Shown: piece by piece, positions 18,217-25,912 of the stretch | Layout: the number at the start of each line of letters is the position of its first letter | How positions within the stretch are numbered: position 1 is the first letter of the stretch | NCBI RefSeq assembly: GCF_000962805.1 | Contig: NZ_JZTW01000019.1 | Coordinates: 20,420-84,419, forward strand | Source of the DNA: Pseudarthrobacter chlorophenolicus | Lineage (GTDB): Bacteria > Actinomycetota > Actinomycetes > Actinomycetales > Micrococcaceae | Reading direction: 5' to 3' | DNA length: 64,000 bases | The notes under the pieces: generated by a model | Database searches by the model: none | The model's input: only the letters and a program-made list of their open reading frames with translations | What the model was told of the DNA's origin: nothing | Made by a program: the position numbers and the translations under genes

Positions 18217-19095
18217 ATGGGACGCGTGACGCAGCGCCGCAAGGTGCATAAGTATGTCCTGGACGGCTCGCCGAAGGCGCTGGAGTTTCCGGTCCGTTAC
18301 CGCGAGGATGTCCTGGCAGTGGAGGAACCGCTGGAAATCCGGCTGGGCAGCCTCTCCTATTCGGTCACCATGCGGACCCCGGGCGATGACTTCGACCTTG
18401 TGGCGGGCTTCCTGGTGTCCGAGGGCGTGATCTGGAGCCCGGACCAGCTGGTGTCCCTGCGCTTCTGCGCGGGAGAGGACGAGAACGGCGTCCAGACGTT
18501 CAACGTGGTGGAGGCCCAGCTGCGGCCGGACGTCCCCCTGCCGGAGACGGGGCGGAACGTTTACACGTCCAGTTCCTGCGGGATCTGCGGGACGGACTCC
18601 ATTGAAGCAGTCCGGAAGTCCTCGCACCACAGCCCCGCGGCGGACCCCCTCACGCTCGACGCCCAGGTGCTGGCATCCCTGCCCGCCCTGCTCCGGAAGT
18701 CGCAGCGCCTCTTCGACGATACCGGCGGGGTGCACGCTGCCGGGCTTTTCCGGATTGATGACGACGGCGGCGTGCAGCTGCTGTGCCTCCGCGAGGATGT
18801 GGGACGGCACAACGCGGTGGACAAGGTGGTGGGCTGGGCCCTTCGCGAGGGACTCCTGCCACTGCGCGGCACCGTCCTCCAGGTGTCAGGCCGGGCATCA
18901 TTCGAGCTGGTCCAAAAGGCAGCCCAGGCCGGCATACCCGTGTTGGCTGCCGTCAGCGCTCCGTCGAGCCTGGCGGTGGAACTCGCCGAAGCCAGTGGAC
19001 TGACGCTTGCCGGTTTCAGCCGGGGAACCAGCTTCAACGTCTACGCGGGGGCGGCCAGGATCAGCAGCCCGGTAGTTGCTTCGGCACCGGCCTGA
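18217..19095 (+). CDS. fdhD: Formate dehydrogenase accessory sulfurtransferase
   Basis: 292-aa FdhD, predicted to pass sulfur to the Mo/W-bis-MGD cofactor of formate dehydrogenase. The redox Cys pair is in SSSCGICGTDS (about 119-129), and DVGRHNAVDKVVG and the C-terminal GFSRGTSFNVY are characteristic. ATG 18217 or GTG 18226 may start it. A 10-codon ORF (18197-18229), 6 nt after a GATGAT box, ends in a GTGA overlap with GTG 18226, hinting at coupling. No formate dehydrogenase structural gene is in the window. Confidence 0.9.
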   Translation: MGRVTQRRKVHKYVLDGSPKALEFPVRYREDVLAVEEPLEIRLGSLSYSVTMRTPGDDFDLVAGFLVSEGVIWSPDQLVSLRFCAGEDENGVQTFNVVEAQLRPDVPLPETGRNVYTSSSCGICGTDSIEAVRKSSHHSPAADPLTLDAQVLASLPALLRKSQRLFDDTGGVHAAGLFRIDDDGGVQLLCLREDVGRHNAVDKVVGWALREGLLPLRGTVLQVSGRASFELVQKAAQAGIPVLAAVSAPSSLAVELAEASGLTLAGFSRGTSFNVYAGAARISSPVVASAPA

Positions 19096-19160
19096 CGCTC
19101 CTCCAACGCCTTCGGAGCTGCCGCAAGGGGGTTGGTTTGAGGGCTACCAGCGGGTAGATT

Positions 19161-19177
19161 TGTCCATCGAATGGACA
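19161..19177. promoter_or_regulatory. Palindrome upstream of alpha-mannosidase
   Basis: TGTCCAT-CGA-ATGGACA, a perfect 7+3+7 inverted repeat 40 nt before the TTG start. It is a candidate operator for a sugar-responsive repressor; no regulator gene is adjacent. Confidence 0.5.
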
Positions 19178-19216
19178 CGATGATCCAATTTTTTCAAGCG
19201 CTAAAGAGGGCACACA

Positions 19217-22200
19217 TTGCATGACGACCGCAGGATCACGGAAGTCCGACTCACCAGGTTTGTGCGTGAGCGCATCGACCCCGCTGTCTACAGCCGGACC
19301 GTGCCCCTGACCCTGAGCAGCTGGGACGTGCCGGATGAGCCGGTACCCGCACTCGAAGCGATGCGGCAGCAGTTCCAACCCCTCGAGCACGGGACTGCAT
19401 GGGGCAAGCCGTGGAGCACCAAATGGCTCCGGCTCCAGGGTGACGTACCGGAATCGTGGGGCACCGGCCCGGACACGACTGTCGAAGTGGTGGTGGACCT
19501 CGGATTCACCGTCCAAACCCCTGGTTTTCAGTGCGAGGGTATTGCCTGGCGGCCGGACGGCACCATCATCAAGGCAGTCTCGCCCCGGAACCGGTACATC
19601 CCGCTGAAGCTACTGGGCACCGGCATGGCAGTGGACTTCTACGTGGAGGCAGCGGCCAACCCGGACCTTGCGCAGGACTGGACCTTCGCGGCAACTCCCT
19701 ACGGTGACAAGTCCACTGCCGGAACGGCCCCGCACTACCGGCTGGGAACCATCGCCATCGCCGAACTCAACCAGACCGTCTGGGAACTGCAACAGGACGT
19801 CTGGACCCTGTCGGGGCTGATGGAACAGCTGCCCCTGGAACTCCCGCGGCGGCACGACATTCTCCGGGCCCTGGAACGGATGATGGATGTCATGGATCCG
19901 GACGATGTTGCCGGAACCGCGGCGGCCGGCCGGGAAGCGCTGGCCGGGGTGCTGGCGCAGCCCGCCTACGCTTCCGCCCACCAGCTGGTGGCCACCGGCC
20001 ACGCGCACATCGACTCGGCCTGGCTGTGGCCGGTACGCGAAACCGTCCGGAAGTGCGCCCGGACTTTCTCCAACGTGGTGGCCCTGATGGACGAGAACCC
20101 GGACTTCGTCTTTTCGTGTTCCTCAGCCCAGCAGCTCTCCTGGATCAAGGAGTCCTACCCGGAACTGTTCAGCAGGATCCGGGAGAAAGTCCGCGCCGGG
20201 CAGTTCGTTCCGGTCGGCGGCATGTGGGTGGAGTCTGACACCAACATGCCCGGTGGCGAGGCTATGGCGCGGCAATTCATTGAGGGCAAATCGTTCTTCC
20301 TGTCCGAATTTGGCGTCGAGTGCAGGGAGGCCTGGCTGCCGGACTCCTTCGGCTATTCCGCCGCACTGCCGCAGATCGTGAAGTCCGCGGGAAGCCGCTG
20401 GTTCCTGACGCAGAAGATCTCCTGGAACCAGACCAACCGGATGCCGCACCACACCTTCAACTGGGAAGGCATCGACGGTACCCGGCTCTTTACGCACTTC
20501 CCCCCGGTGGACACCTACAACGCCGAGCTCAGCGGCCGCGAGCTGGCGCACGCGGAACGCAACTACAGGGATCACGGCCGGGGCACCGTGTCCCTGGTGC
20601 CGTTCGGCTATGGCGACGGCGGCGGCGGACCTACCCGGGAAATGCTCAGCGCCGCCGCCCGCACCGCAGATCTTGAAGGCTCACCCAAGGTCCGGATCGG
20701 ATCCGCTGAGAGCTTCTTCCGGCAGGCCGAAGAGGAATATGAGGCCCTGCCCGTGTGGGTGGGAGAGATGTACCTCGAGCTGCACCGCGGTACCTACACC
20801 AGCCAGGCGCGCACGAAGAAGGGAAACCGGCGCAGCGAGCACCTGCTCCGCGAAGCCGAACTATGGTGTGCCACGGCAGCCGTCCGCACCGACGGCGCCT
20901 TTGGGTACCCGGCAGCTGAGCTGAAGCGGCTTTGGCAGCTGGTCCTGTTGCAGCAGTTCCATGACATCCTGCCGGGCAGCTCCATCGCCTGGGTACACCA
21001 GGACGCCGAACGCAACTACCAGGCCATCGAGTCCGCACTGGAAGGCATCATCAGCAAGGCCGCAGCGGCGGCTCTGGGAACCGGGGAACGGACATTCCTG
21101 CTCAACGCCGCCCCGCATGCCCGGAACGGAGTTCCGGCGCTGGCCGCCGCCGAGCCGGCGGCCCAGTATGGACCGGTCCGGGCCGGCAGCAAGGACGGCG
21201 GATACGTCCTGGACAACGGCGTGATCCGGGCGGTCCTGGACGCGGACGGCCTGGTCTCATCCCTGCAGGACTACGCCTCGGGCCGCGAAGCCATAGCACC
21301 CGGACAGCGCGGCAACCTGCTGGAACTGCACCGGGACACTCCCAACGAGTGGGATGCCTGGGATATTGACGAGTTCTACCGGCGCAACGTCACTGCCCTG
21401 ACCGGCGCGGAGTCGGTCCGGCTGGAGGAGGGTCCCGGCGGCGCCACTGTTGTGGTGGAACGCTTGGCCGGTACCTCGCCCATCACCCAGCGCATCACCC
21501 TGGCACCTGGCAGCCCCTCCCTGAGCATCACCACATCAGTGGACTGGCAGGAACGGGAGAAACTGCTCAAGCTCGGGTTTGCCCTTGATGTGCGCGCCGA
21601 TCGGTCGGCGTCGGAAACCCAGTTTGGCCATGTCTACCGGCCTACCCATACGAACACGTCCTGGGAAGCCGCGAAGTTTGAGATCTGTGCGCACCGGTGG
21701 ATCCACGTGGGGGAGCCCGGCTACGGCGTCGCCGTTTCCAACTCGTCCACCTACGGCCACGACGTCGCCAGGAACATCAGGGAGGCCGACGGCGGCACCA
21801 CCACCACTGTGCGCCTCTCGCTGCTGCGGGCGCCCAAGTTCCCGGACCCTGCGGCCGACCGCGGCCAGCATGAGCTGACCGTCACCATCCGGCCCGGTGC
21901 GGATATTGGGGCCGCTGTGGAGGAGGGGTACAGGACCAACCTTGCGCCCAGGCTGGTCGCTGGGGCCGCGCCGGTTGAGCCACTGGTCTCGGTGGGCACA
22001 CCGGGCCTGGTCATCGAAGCAGTCAAGCTTGCCGAGGACGGCTCAGGCGACGTCGTGGTCCGCCTCTATGAGTCGCTGGGGCAGCGCACTGCCGGGCGCA
22101 TCACGGCGAATTTCCCCGTGCGTGACGTTGTGGTGACGGACCTGCTGGAGCGGCCCACCGAGGCTCCCGGCGTGTCCGCGGCTGAGGATGGCGCGGAACT

Positions 22201-22246
22201 GCGGCTCCGGCCCTTCCAGCTGGTGACTCTGCGCTTCGTCCGGTAG
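19217..22246 (+). CDS. GH38 alpha-mannosidase
   Basis: 1009-aa cytoplasmic-type glycoside hydrolase 38 with no signal peptide. Catalytic domain: GHAHIDSAWLWP near 261 (zinc His and Asp) and WLPDSFGYSAALPQI near 371 (nucleophile Asp), then FGYGDGGGGPT; the C-terminal beta domains follow (ITTSVDWQEREKLLKL). Length matches bacterial and yeast Ams1-like enzymes. The TTG at 19217 has AAAGAGGG 6 nt upstream; the nearby ATG at 19221 is in another frame. It probably degrades mannosides from imported glycans, but no transporter is next to it. Confidence 0.92.
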   Translation: MHDDRRITEVRLTRFVRERIDPAVYSRTVPLTLSSWDVPDEPVPALEAMRQQFQPLEHGTAWGKPWSTKWLRLQGDVPESWGTGPDTTVEVVVDLGFTVQTPGFQCEGIAWRPDGTIIKAVSPRNRYIPLKLLGTGMAVDFYVEAAANPDLAQDWTFAATPYGDKSTAGTAPHYRLGTIAIAELNQTVWELQQDVWTLSGLMEQLPLELPRRHDILRALERMMDVMDPDDVAGTAAAGREALAGVLAQPAYASAHQLVATGHAHIDSAWLWPVRETVRKCARTFSNVVALMDENPDFVFSCSSAQQLSWIKESYPELFSRIREKVRAGQFVPVGGMWVESDTNMPGGEAMARQFIEGKSFFLSEFGVECREAWLPDSFGYSAALPQIVKSAGSRWFLTQKISWNQTNRMPHHTFNWEGIDGTRLFTHFPPVDTYNAELSGRELAHAERNYRDHGRGTVSLVPFGYGDGGGGPTREMLSAAARTADLEGSPKVRIGSAESFFRQAEEEYEALPVWVGEMYLELHRGTYTSQARTKKGNRRSEHLLREAELWCATAAVRTDGAFGYPAAELKRLWQLVLLQQFHDILPGSSIAWVHQDAERNYQAIESALEGIISKAAAAALGTGERTFLLNAAPHARNGVPALAAAEPAAQYGPVRAGSKDGGYVLDNGVIRAVLDADGLVSSLQDYASGREAIAPGQRGNLLELHRDTPNEWDAWDIDEFYRRNVTALTGAESVRLEEGPGGATVVVERLAGTSPITQRITLAPGSPSLSITTSVDWQEREKLLKLGFALDVRADRSASETQFGHVYRPTHTNTSWEAAKFEICAHRWIHVGEPGYGVAVSNSSTYGHDVARNIREADGGTTTTVRLSLLRAPKFPDPAADRGQHELTVTIRPGADIGAAVEEGYRTNLAPRLVAGAAPVEPLVSVGTPGLVIEAVKLAEDGSGDVVVRLYESLGQRTAGRITANFPVRDVVVTDLLERPTEAPGVSAAEDGAELRLRPFQLVTLRFVR

Positions 22247-22525
22247 TACCGCGGAGCCGTTGTCCAGGTCTGGGGGTCCATCGGGCCCGCAGGCCTGGAC
22301 AAATAATCGCGGCGGAGACGCGCCTCCGCTGCTCAAAAGCCCCTTAAATAGGCTGAGTGGGGGCGGTCCCCAACGGCCGCCACCACTCATCCCCCCAATG
22401 CGTGTGAAGGCCCCCGAAGCAGGGCTTCGTCCAAGAATTTATCCCCGTTCAAAAACGCGCCGTGCCTCACCTTCACACATTCATGATTGTTTCACATTCT
22501 AATGATTTTGTGAAAGGCAGTTTGG
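22247..22525. other. Structured gene-free stretch between convergent genes
   Basis: Several inverted repeats lie between the mannosidase and the minus-strand 7-TM gene, including TTGTCCAGG at 22259-22267 with CCTGGACAA near 22295-22303. No run of T typical of a rho-independent terminator and no convincing ORF were seen. Confidence 0.4.
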
Positions 22526-23263
22526 TTACTTTTCGGTAAATGACGCGGTTCCGGCCAGCGGTTTGCGCCGGCGAACCTTGGCAACCCAGATCAACGCCAG
22601 GCCCACGATGTAGCAGAGGACGGCTGTGTAGTTCACAACGAACCGCATCGCGCTCCAATCCGGCGGGATAAAGGGAAAGAGCAGGCTCAGTCCAATCGCC
22701 GCTCCGCCGACTCCCAGCAGCAGCGCTGCAACCCGCACCAGGACGGGAAGCCGGCTTCCGATGGCCTTGACCATGGCGGGGATGAGCGCGACCCCGACGA
22801 AGGCAGGGTAAGCGCGGCCGGCTGCTCCGTAGTACTCCACCAGCAGCATGTGACGGTCATCCTTGGCATAGACCGTGCTAAGCCCTGCCGAGGAGCCCTC
22901 AGTATCCATCAGGAAGAAGACTGCTATCACCAGGGCCGAGAGGACGAGCAGCACCAGGATCCCTGGCCGGCCCGTGATCAGGCGGTAAGTTCCGGTTGCA
23001 CCAAAACCCTTGGCCACCCGGATGCCCAGGAAGAAGATTGCACCGAAAATGACGAACCGGAGCAGCAGGTTAGCCAGGTTGATGCCACCCAAGGCCTGGT
23101 CGATGGCGACATAGGGAGCCTCGATGCTGAGCAGGATGGCGAGGGTCATGAGGGCGAAGATGCCGAACAGCGACCTGTTTTCACCCCGAACAGCACTGGG
23201 GACACGGGCGAGGGCCACAAGTCCGCAGACAGCCAACGTGGTCCATTGAAGGATCGTGATCAT
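22526..23263 (-). CDS. Seven-helix membrane protein paired with HTH gene
   Basis: 245-aa integral membrane protein with about seven hydrophobic segments (ITILQWTTLAVCGLVAL, LFGIFALMTLAILL, LLLRFVIFGAIFFLG, GILVLLVLSALVIAVFF, GRAYPAFVGVALIP, VRVAALLLGVGGAAIGLSLLF, VLCYIVGLALIWVAKV). It overlaps the HTH gene by ATGA, so the two are translated together. The pattern resembles the 7-TM/XRE pairs of actinobacteria (MAB_1171c-like), though this member is shorter than I would expect. Function unknown. Confidence 0.75.
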   Translation of the reverse strand: MITILQWTTLAVCGLVALARVPSAVRGENRSLFGIFALMTLAILLSIEAPYVAIDQALGGINLANLLLRFVIFGAIFFLGIRVAKGFGATGTYRLITGRPGILVLLVLSALVIAVFFLMDTEGSSAGLSTVYAKDDRHMLLVEYYGAAGRAYPAFVGVALIPAMVKAIGSRLPVLVRVAALLLGVGGAAIGLSLLFPFIPPDWSAMRFVVNYTAVLCYIVGLALIWVAKVRRRKPLAGTASFTEK

Positions 23264-23997
23264 CCCAGGTTCTCCCAAATCTTTTCCGTCTGTGCCTGAT
23301 CCTGCTCCTGGCGGCGCAATACCTTGCCCAATGCCTGCATCCTGTCGCCCACCAAGGCGGTGAGGTCGCCGTCGGACATGCTGTCCAGCGCCTCCTGGCG
23401 CGCTCCCGGCGCCCACCCCGCTTCCTCTTCCGTGATCAGGCCGGTGGCTACCAGTCCGCTTGCCGGGCCCACGCCGGCCGCCACCGAGGTGGCCACCGCC
23501 AGCTCCGGCGACAGCCTGTTGGCCGTCAGCTGGGCGGAGTAATTCTGCGGCGCGATCCCGGTGGCGGATGACACCCGGTGCCGGACCTCGCCGTCGTCTA
23601 TCGCGTCCACCCAGTTCTTCACCGAGGAGGCATGCGGCACGGGGCTCAAGGGCGGCGGTGCAGCGCCCCGGCGGCCCAGCGGGTCCATGGCCGGCCGGGC
23701 GAGCGCTGCACGCAACAGGTCCGCCGTCGAGATCTGGCTGACCAGCTCACACCGGGTGGGCGGCTGCGGCGGCCCGGCAAGGACGCTGTAACTGTCAAAG
23801 CCCGCGAGGGCGGCCACCGGGTTGATGTTGTACGCCCGGCTGATGCTCACCACCGTGGAGACGGAAACCTTGCCGCGTACCAGCTGTTGGGCGAGCGTGG
23901 TCCGCTTGATCCCGGAGACCCGGCAGACGTCTGCCGTGCTGGCATCAGGGGCGATGCCTTGCAGCCAGCGCTGGAACGCCTTGGCGGGAAGGGTCAT
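23260..23997 (-). CDS. HTH (XRE-like) regulator paired with 7-TM protein
   Basis: 245-aa protein. The N-terminal 70 residues form a helix-turn-helix (TADVCRVSGIKRTTLAQQLVRGKVSVSTVVSISRAYNINPVAALAG). A long middle region is poorly conserved and an Ala-rich helical region follows (about 140-210). The last 30 residues are Gln-rich helix. No membrane segment. It overlaps the downstream 7-TM gene by 4 nt, consistent with a two-protein unit. The upstream region carries two CGATTTTACC direct repeats that may be its operator. Confidence 0.78.
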   Translation of the reverse strand: MTLPAKAFQRWLQGIAPDASTADVCRVSGIKRTTLAQQLVRGKVSVSTVVSISRAYNINPVAALAGFDSYSVLAGPPQPPTRCELVSQISTADLLRAALARPAMDPLGRRGAAPPPLSPVPHASSVKNWVDAIDDGEVRHRVSSATGIAPQNYSAQLTANRLSPELAVATSVAAGVGPASGLVATGLITEEEAGWAPGARQEALDSMSDGDLTALVGDRMQALGKVLRRQEQDQAQTEKIWENLG

Positions 23998-24027
23998 GAA
24001 GTGCTCTCTGCTGAACGGATGGTGAGT

Positions 24028-24062
24028 CGATTTTACCGTGCCGCGGGACTCCCGATTTTACC
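24028..24062. promoter_or_regulatory. Direct repeats and promoter boxes between HTH and ABC-F genes
   Basis: CGATTTTACC occurs at 24028-24037 and 24053-24062, 25 nt apart. On the minus strand each gives TAAAAT, a -10-like box for the HTH gene. On the plus strand TTTTAC (24056-24061) is 18 nt from TATGCT (24080-24085), a possible ABC-F promoter. Shared operator function is inference. Confidence 0.4.
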
Positions 24063-24096
24063 CCGGGAGGTGTTTCGACTATGCTTGATGGTCGAG

Positions 24097-24141
24097 CCCG
24101 TTGGTCCGTACACCCCCCAAGTCCGGACCAGCGGGTTCTTT
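24097..24141 (+). terminator. Attenuator-like hairpin in ABC-F leader
   Basis: CCCGTTGGTCCG (24097-24108) pairs with CGGACCAGCGGG (24124-24135): 12 bp with one G-U, loop of 15 nt, then TTCTTT. It lies about 110 nt before the ABC-F start and just after a plausible promoter. Conditional termination is known for antibiotic-resistance ABC-F leaders; here it is inferred. Confidence 0.55.
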
Positions 24142-24248
24142 CATGCCCGCGGCCCGGAGCGCCTTTACCGGGACTGTCCGCACGGCATCGCCGGGCCCGT
24201 TCCGGCATGGGACCGGTTGCGCATGCACCCGGGCGAAAGGACGCATCG

Positions 24249-25910
24249 ATGACTGCAACCCTTGTTGCCAAAGACCTCTCCGGCGGCCACGGCCACCGCA
24301 CGCTTTTCGACAATCTTTCCTTCACGGTTGCGCCGGGAGACGTGGTGGGCGTCGTGGGCGCCAACGGTGCCGGGAAATCCACGCTGCTGCGCCTCCTCGC
24401 CGGCGTCGACCAGCCCCAGGGCGGCTCCGTCAGCCTGGCCCCCGCCGATGCCTTCGTGGGGTGGTTGCCGCAGGAACACGAGCGCGTGGCCGGCGAAACC
24501 GTGGCTGCGTACATTGGCCGGCGCACGGGCTGCACACAGGCCACCGCCGAAATGGAATCCGCCGCAGAAGCCCTGGGCGCCGGAGCTCCCGGCGCGGACG
24601 ATGCCTACGCCCGCGCCTTCGACCGGTGGATGGCCTCGGGCGCCGCGGACCTGGACGAACGCATCCCGCCTGTCCTCTCCGACCTCGGCGTGGCAACGGG
24701 CGCCGATGCCCTGATGACCGGGCTGTCCGGTGGCCAGGCCGCCAGGGTTGCCCTGGCCGCACTGCTGCTGAGCAGGTTCGACGTTGTGCTGCTGGACGAG
24801 CCCACCAATGACCTGGACCTTGCCGGGCTGGCCAAGTTGGAGGACTTCGTCACCAACCTGCGCGGCGGCGTGGTGCTGGTCAGCCATGACCGCGAGTTCC
24901 TGGCCCGCTGCGTCACCACCATTGTTGAACTGGACCTGGCCCAGAACGCCGTGGCGGTCTACGACGGCGGGTACGACGCTTTCCTCGAGGAGCGCGCCGT
25001 GGCACGCCGGCACGCCCGCGAGAGGTATGACGAATTCGCCGCCACGAAGGCGGACCTGGTGTCCCGTGCCCGGACCCAGCGTGAATGGAGCTCCCAGGGC
25101 GTGCGGAACGCCATGAAGAAGAGCCCTGACAACGACAAGATCCGGCGCGCAGCCAGCACCGAATCCTCCGAAAAGCAGGCCCAGAAGGTCCGCCAGATGG
25201 AGTCCCGGATTGCCCGGCTGGATGTGGTGGAGGAGCCCCGGAAGGAGTGGCAGCTCCAGTTCAGCATCGGCCAGGCACCCCGCTCAAGCGCCGTTGTGGC
25301 AACCCTGCGCAACGCAGTGGCACGCCAGGGCAGCTTCACGCTGGGGCCGGTGAACCTGCAGCTCAACGGCGGCGAACGCATCGGGATCACCGGGCCCAAC
25401 GGCGCCGGGAAGTCCACGCTCCTGCGCCTCCTGCTGGGAACGCAGGCACCGGACGACGGCGATGCCTCCATGGGTGCCACTGTCGCCGTCGGCGAGATTG
25501 ACCAGGCCCGCGGACTGTTGGACGGCGGCTCGCCGCTGGGCGACGCAGTTGAAGCGGTCCTGGCGGACTGGAACAGCGCAGACGTCCGGACGCTCCTGGC
25601 AAAGTTCGGCCTGAAGGCGGACCACACCTCGCGGACCGTGGATTCCCTGTCCCCGGGGGAGCGGACCCGGGCTTCCCTGGCGCTGCTTCAGGCACGGGGC
25701 GTGAACCTGCTGGTGTTGGACGAACCGACCAACCACCTCGACTTGCCGGCCATTGAGCAGCTGGAAGAGGCCCTTGAAAGCTACGAGGGGGCCCTGCTGC
25801 TGGTCACCCACGACCGGCGGCTGCTGGAAAACGTCCGGCTCGACTACCGGTGGCACCTCGAAGACGGCACGGTCCGGCAGCTCCACAACACTGCAAGCCA
25901 GGAGAAATAA
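24249..25910 (+). CDS. ABC-F family ATP-binding protein
   Basis: 553-aa soluble protein with two ABC domains and no membrane segment, the ABC-F class that acts on ribosomes (ribosome protection or translation factor). Domain 1: GANGAGKST near 37-45 and LSGGQ near 159. A charged linker about 250-340 (RHARERYDEFAATKADLV, MESRIARLDVVEEP) is the interdomain arm. Domain 2: GPNGAGKST near 381, LSPGERTR, and LDEPTNHLDLPA. ATG 24249 follows AAAGGA. The frame stays open back to an ATG at 24081, but that would translate the hairpin. Start 24249 preferred. Confidence 0.88.
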   Translation: MTATLVAKDLSGGHGHRTLFDNLSFTVAPGDVVGVVGANGAGKSTLLRLLAGVDQPQGGSVSLAPADAFVGWLPQEHERVAGETVAAYIGRRTGCTQATAEMESAAEALGAGAPGADDAYARAFDRWMASGAADLDERIPPVLSDLGVATGADALMTGLSGGQAARVALAALLLSRFDVVLLDEPTNDLDLAGLAKLEDFVTNLRGGVVLVSHDREFLARCVTTIVELDLAQNAVAVYDGGYDAFLEERAVARRHARERYDEFAATKADLVSRARTQREWSSQGVRNAMKKSPDNDKIRRAASTESSEKQAQKVRQMESRIARLDVVEEPRKEWQLQFSIGQAPRSSAVVATLRNAVARQGSFTLGPVNLQLNGGERIGITGPNGAGKSTLLRLLLGTQAPDDGDASMGATVAVGEIDQARGLLDGGSPLGDAVEAVLADWNSADVRTLLAKFGLKADHTSRTVDSLSPGERTRASLALLQARGVNLLVLDEPTNHLDLPAIEQLEEALESYEGALLLVTHDRRLLENVRLDYRWHLEDGTVRQLHNTASQEK

Positions 25911-25912
25911 CC

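Noticed and set aside
16627..18810. 727-codon minus-strand frame across moeA and fdhD
   Set aside because: No recognisable domain, low-complexity composition, and opposite two well-supported genes.
24081..24248. N-terminal extension of the ABC-F protein to ATG 24081
   Set aside because: It would translate a 12-bp hairpin and a region overlapping promoter boxes; residues are Arg/Pro-rich without family similarity. Kept only as an alternative.
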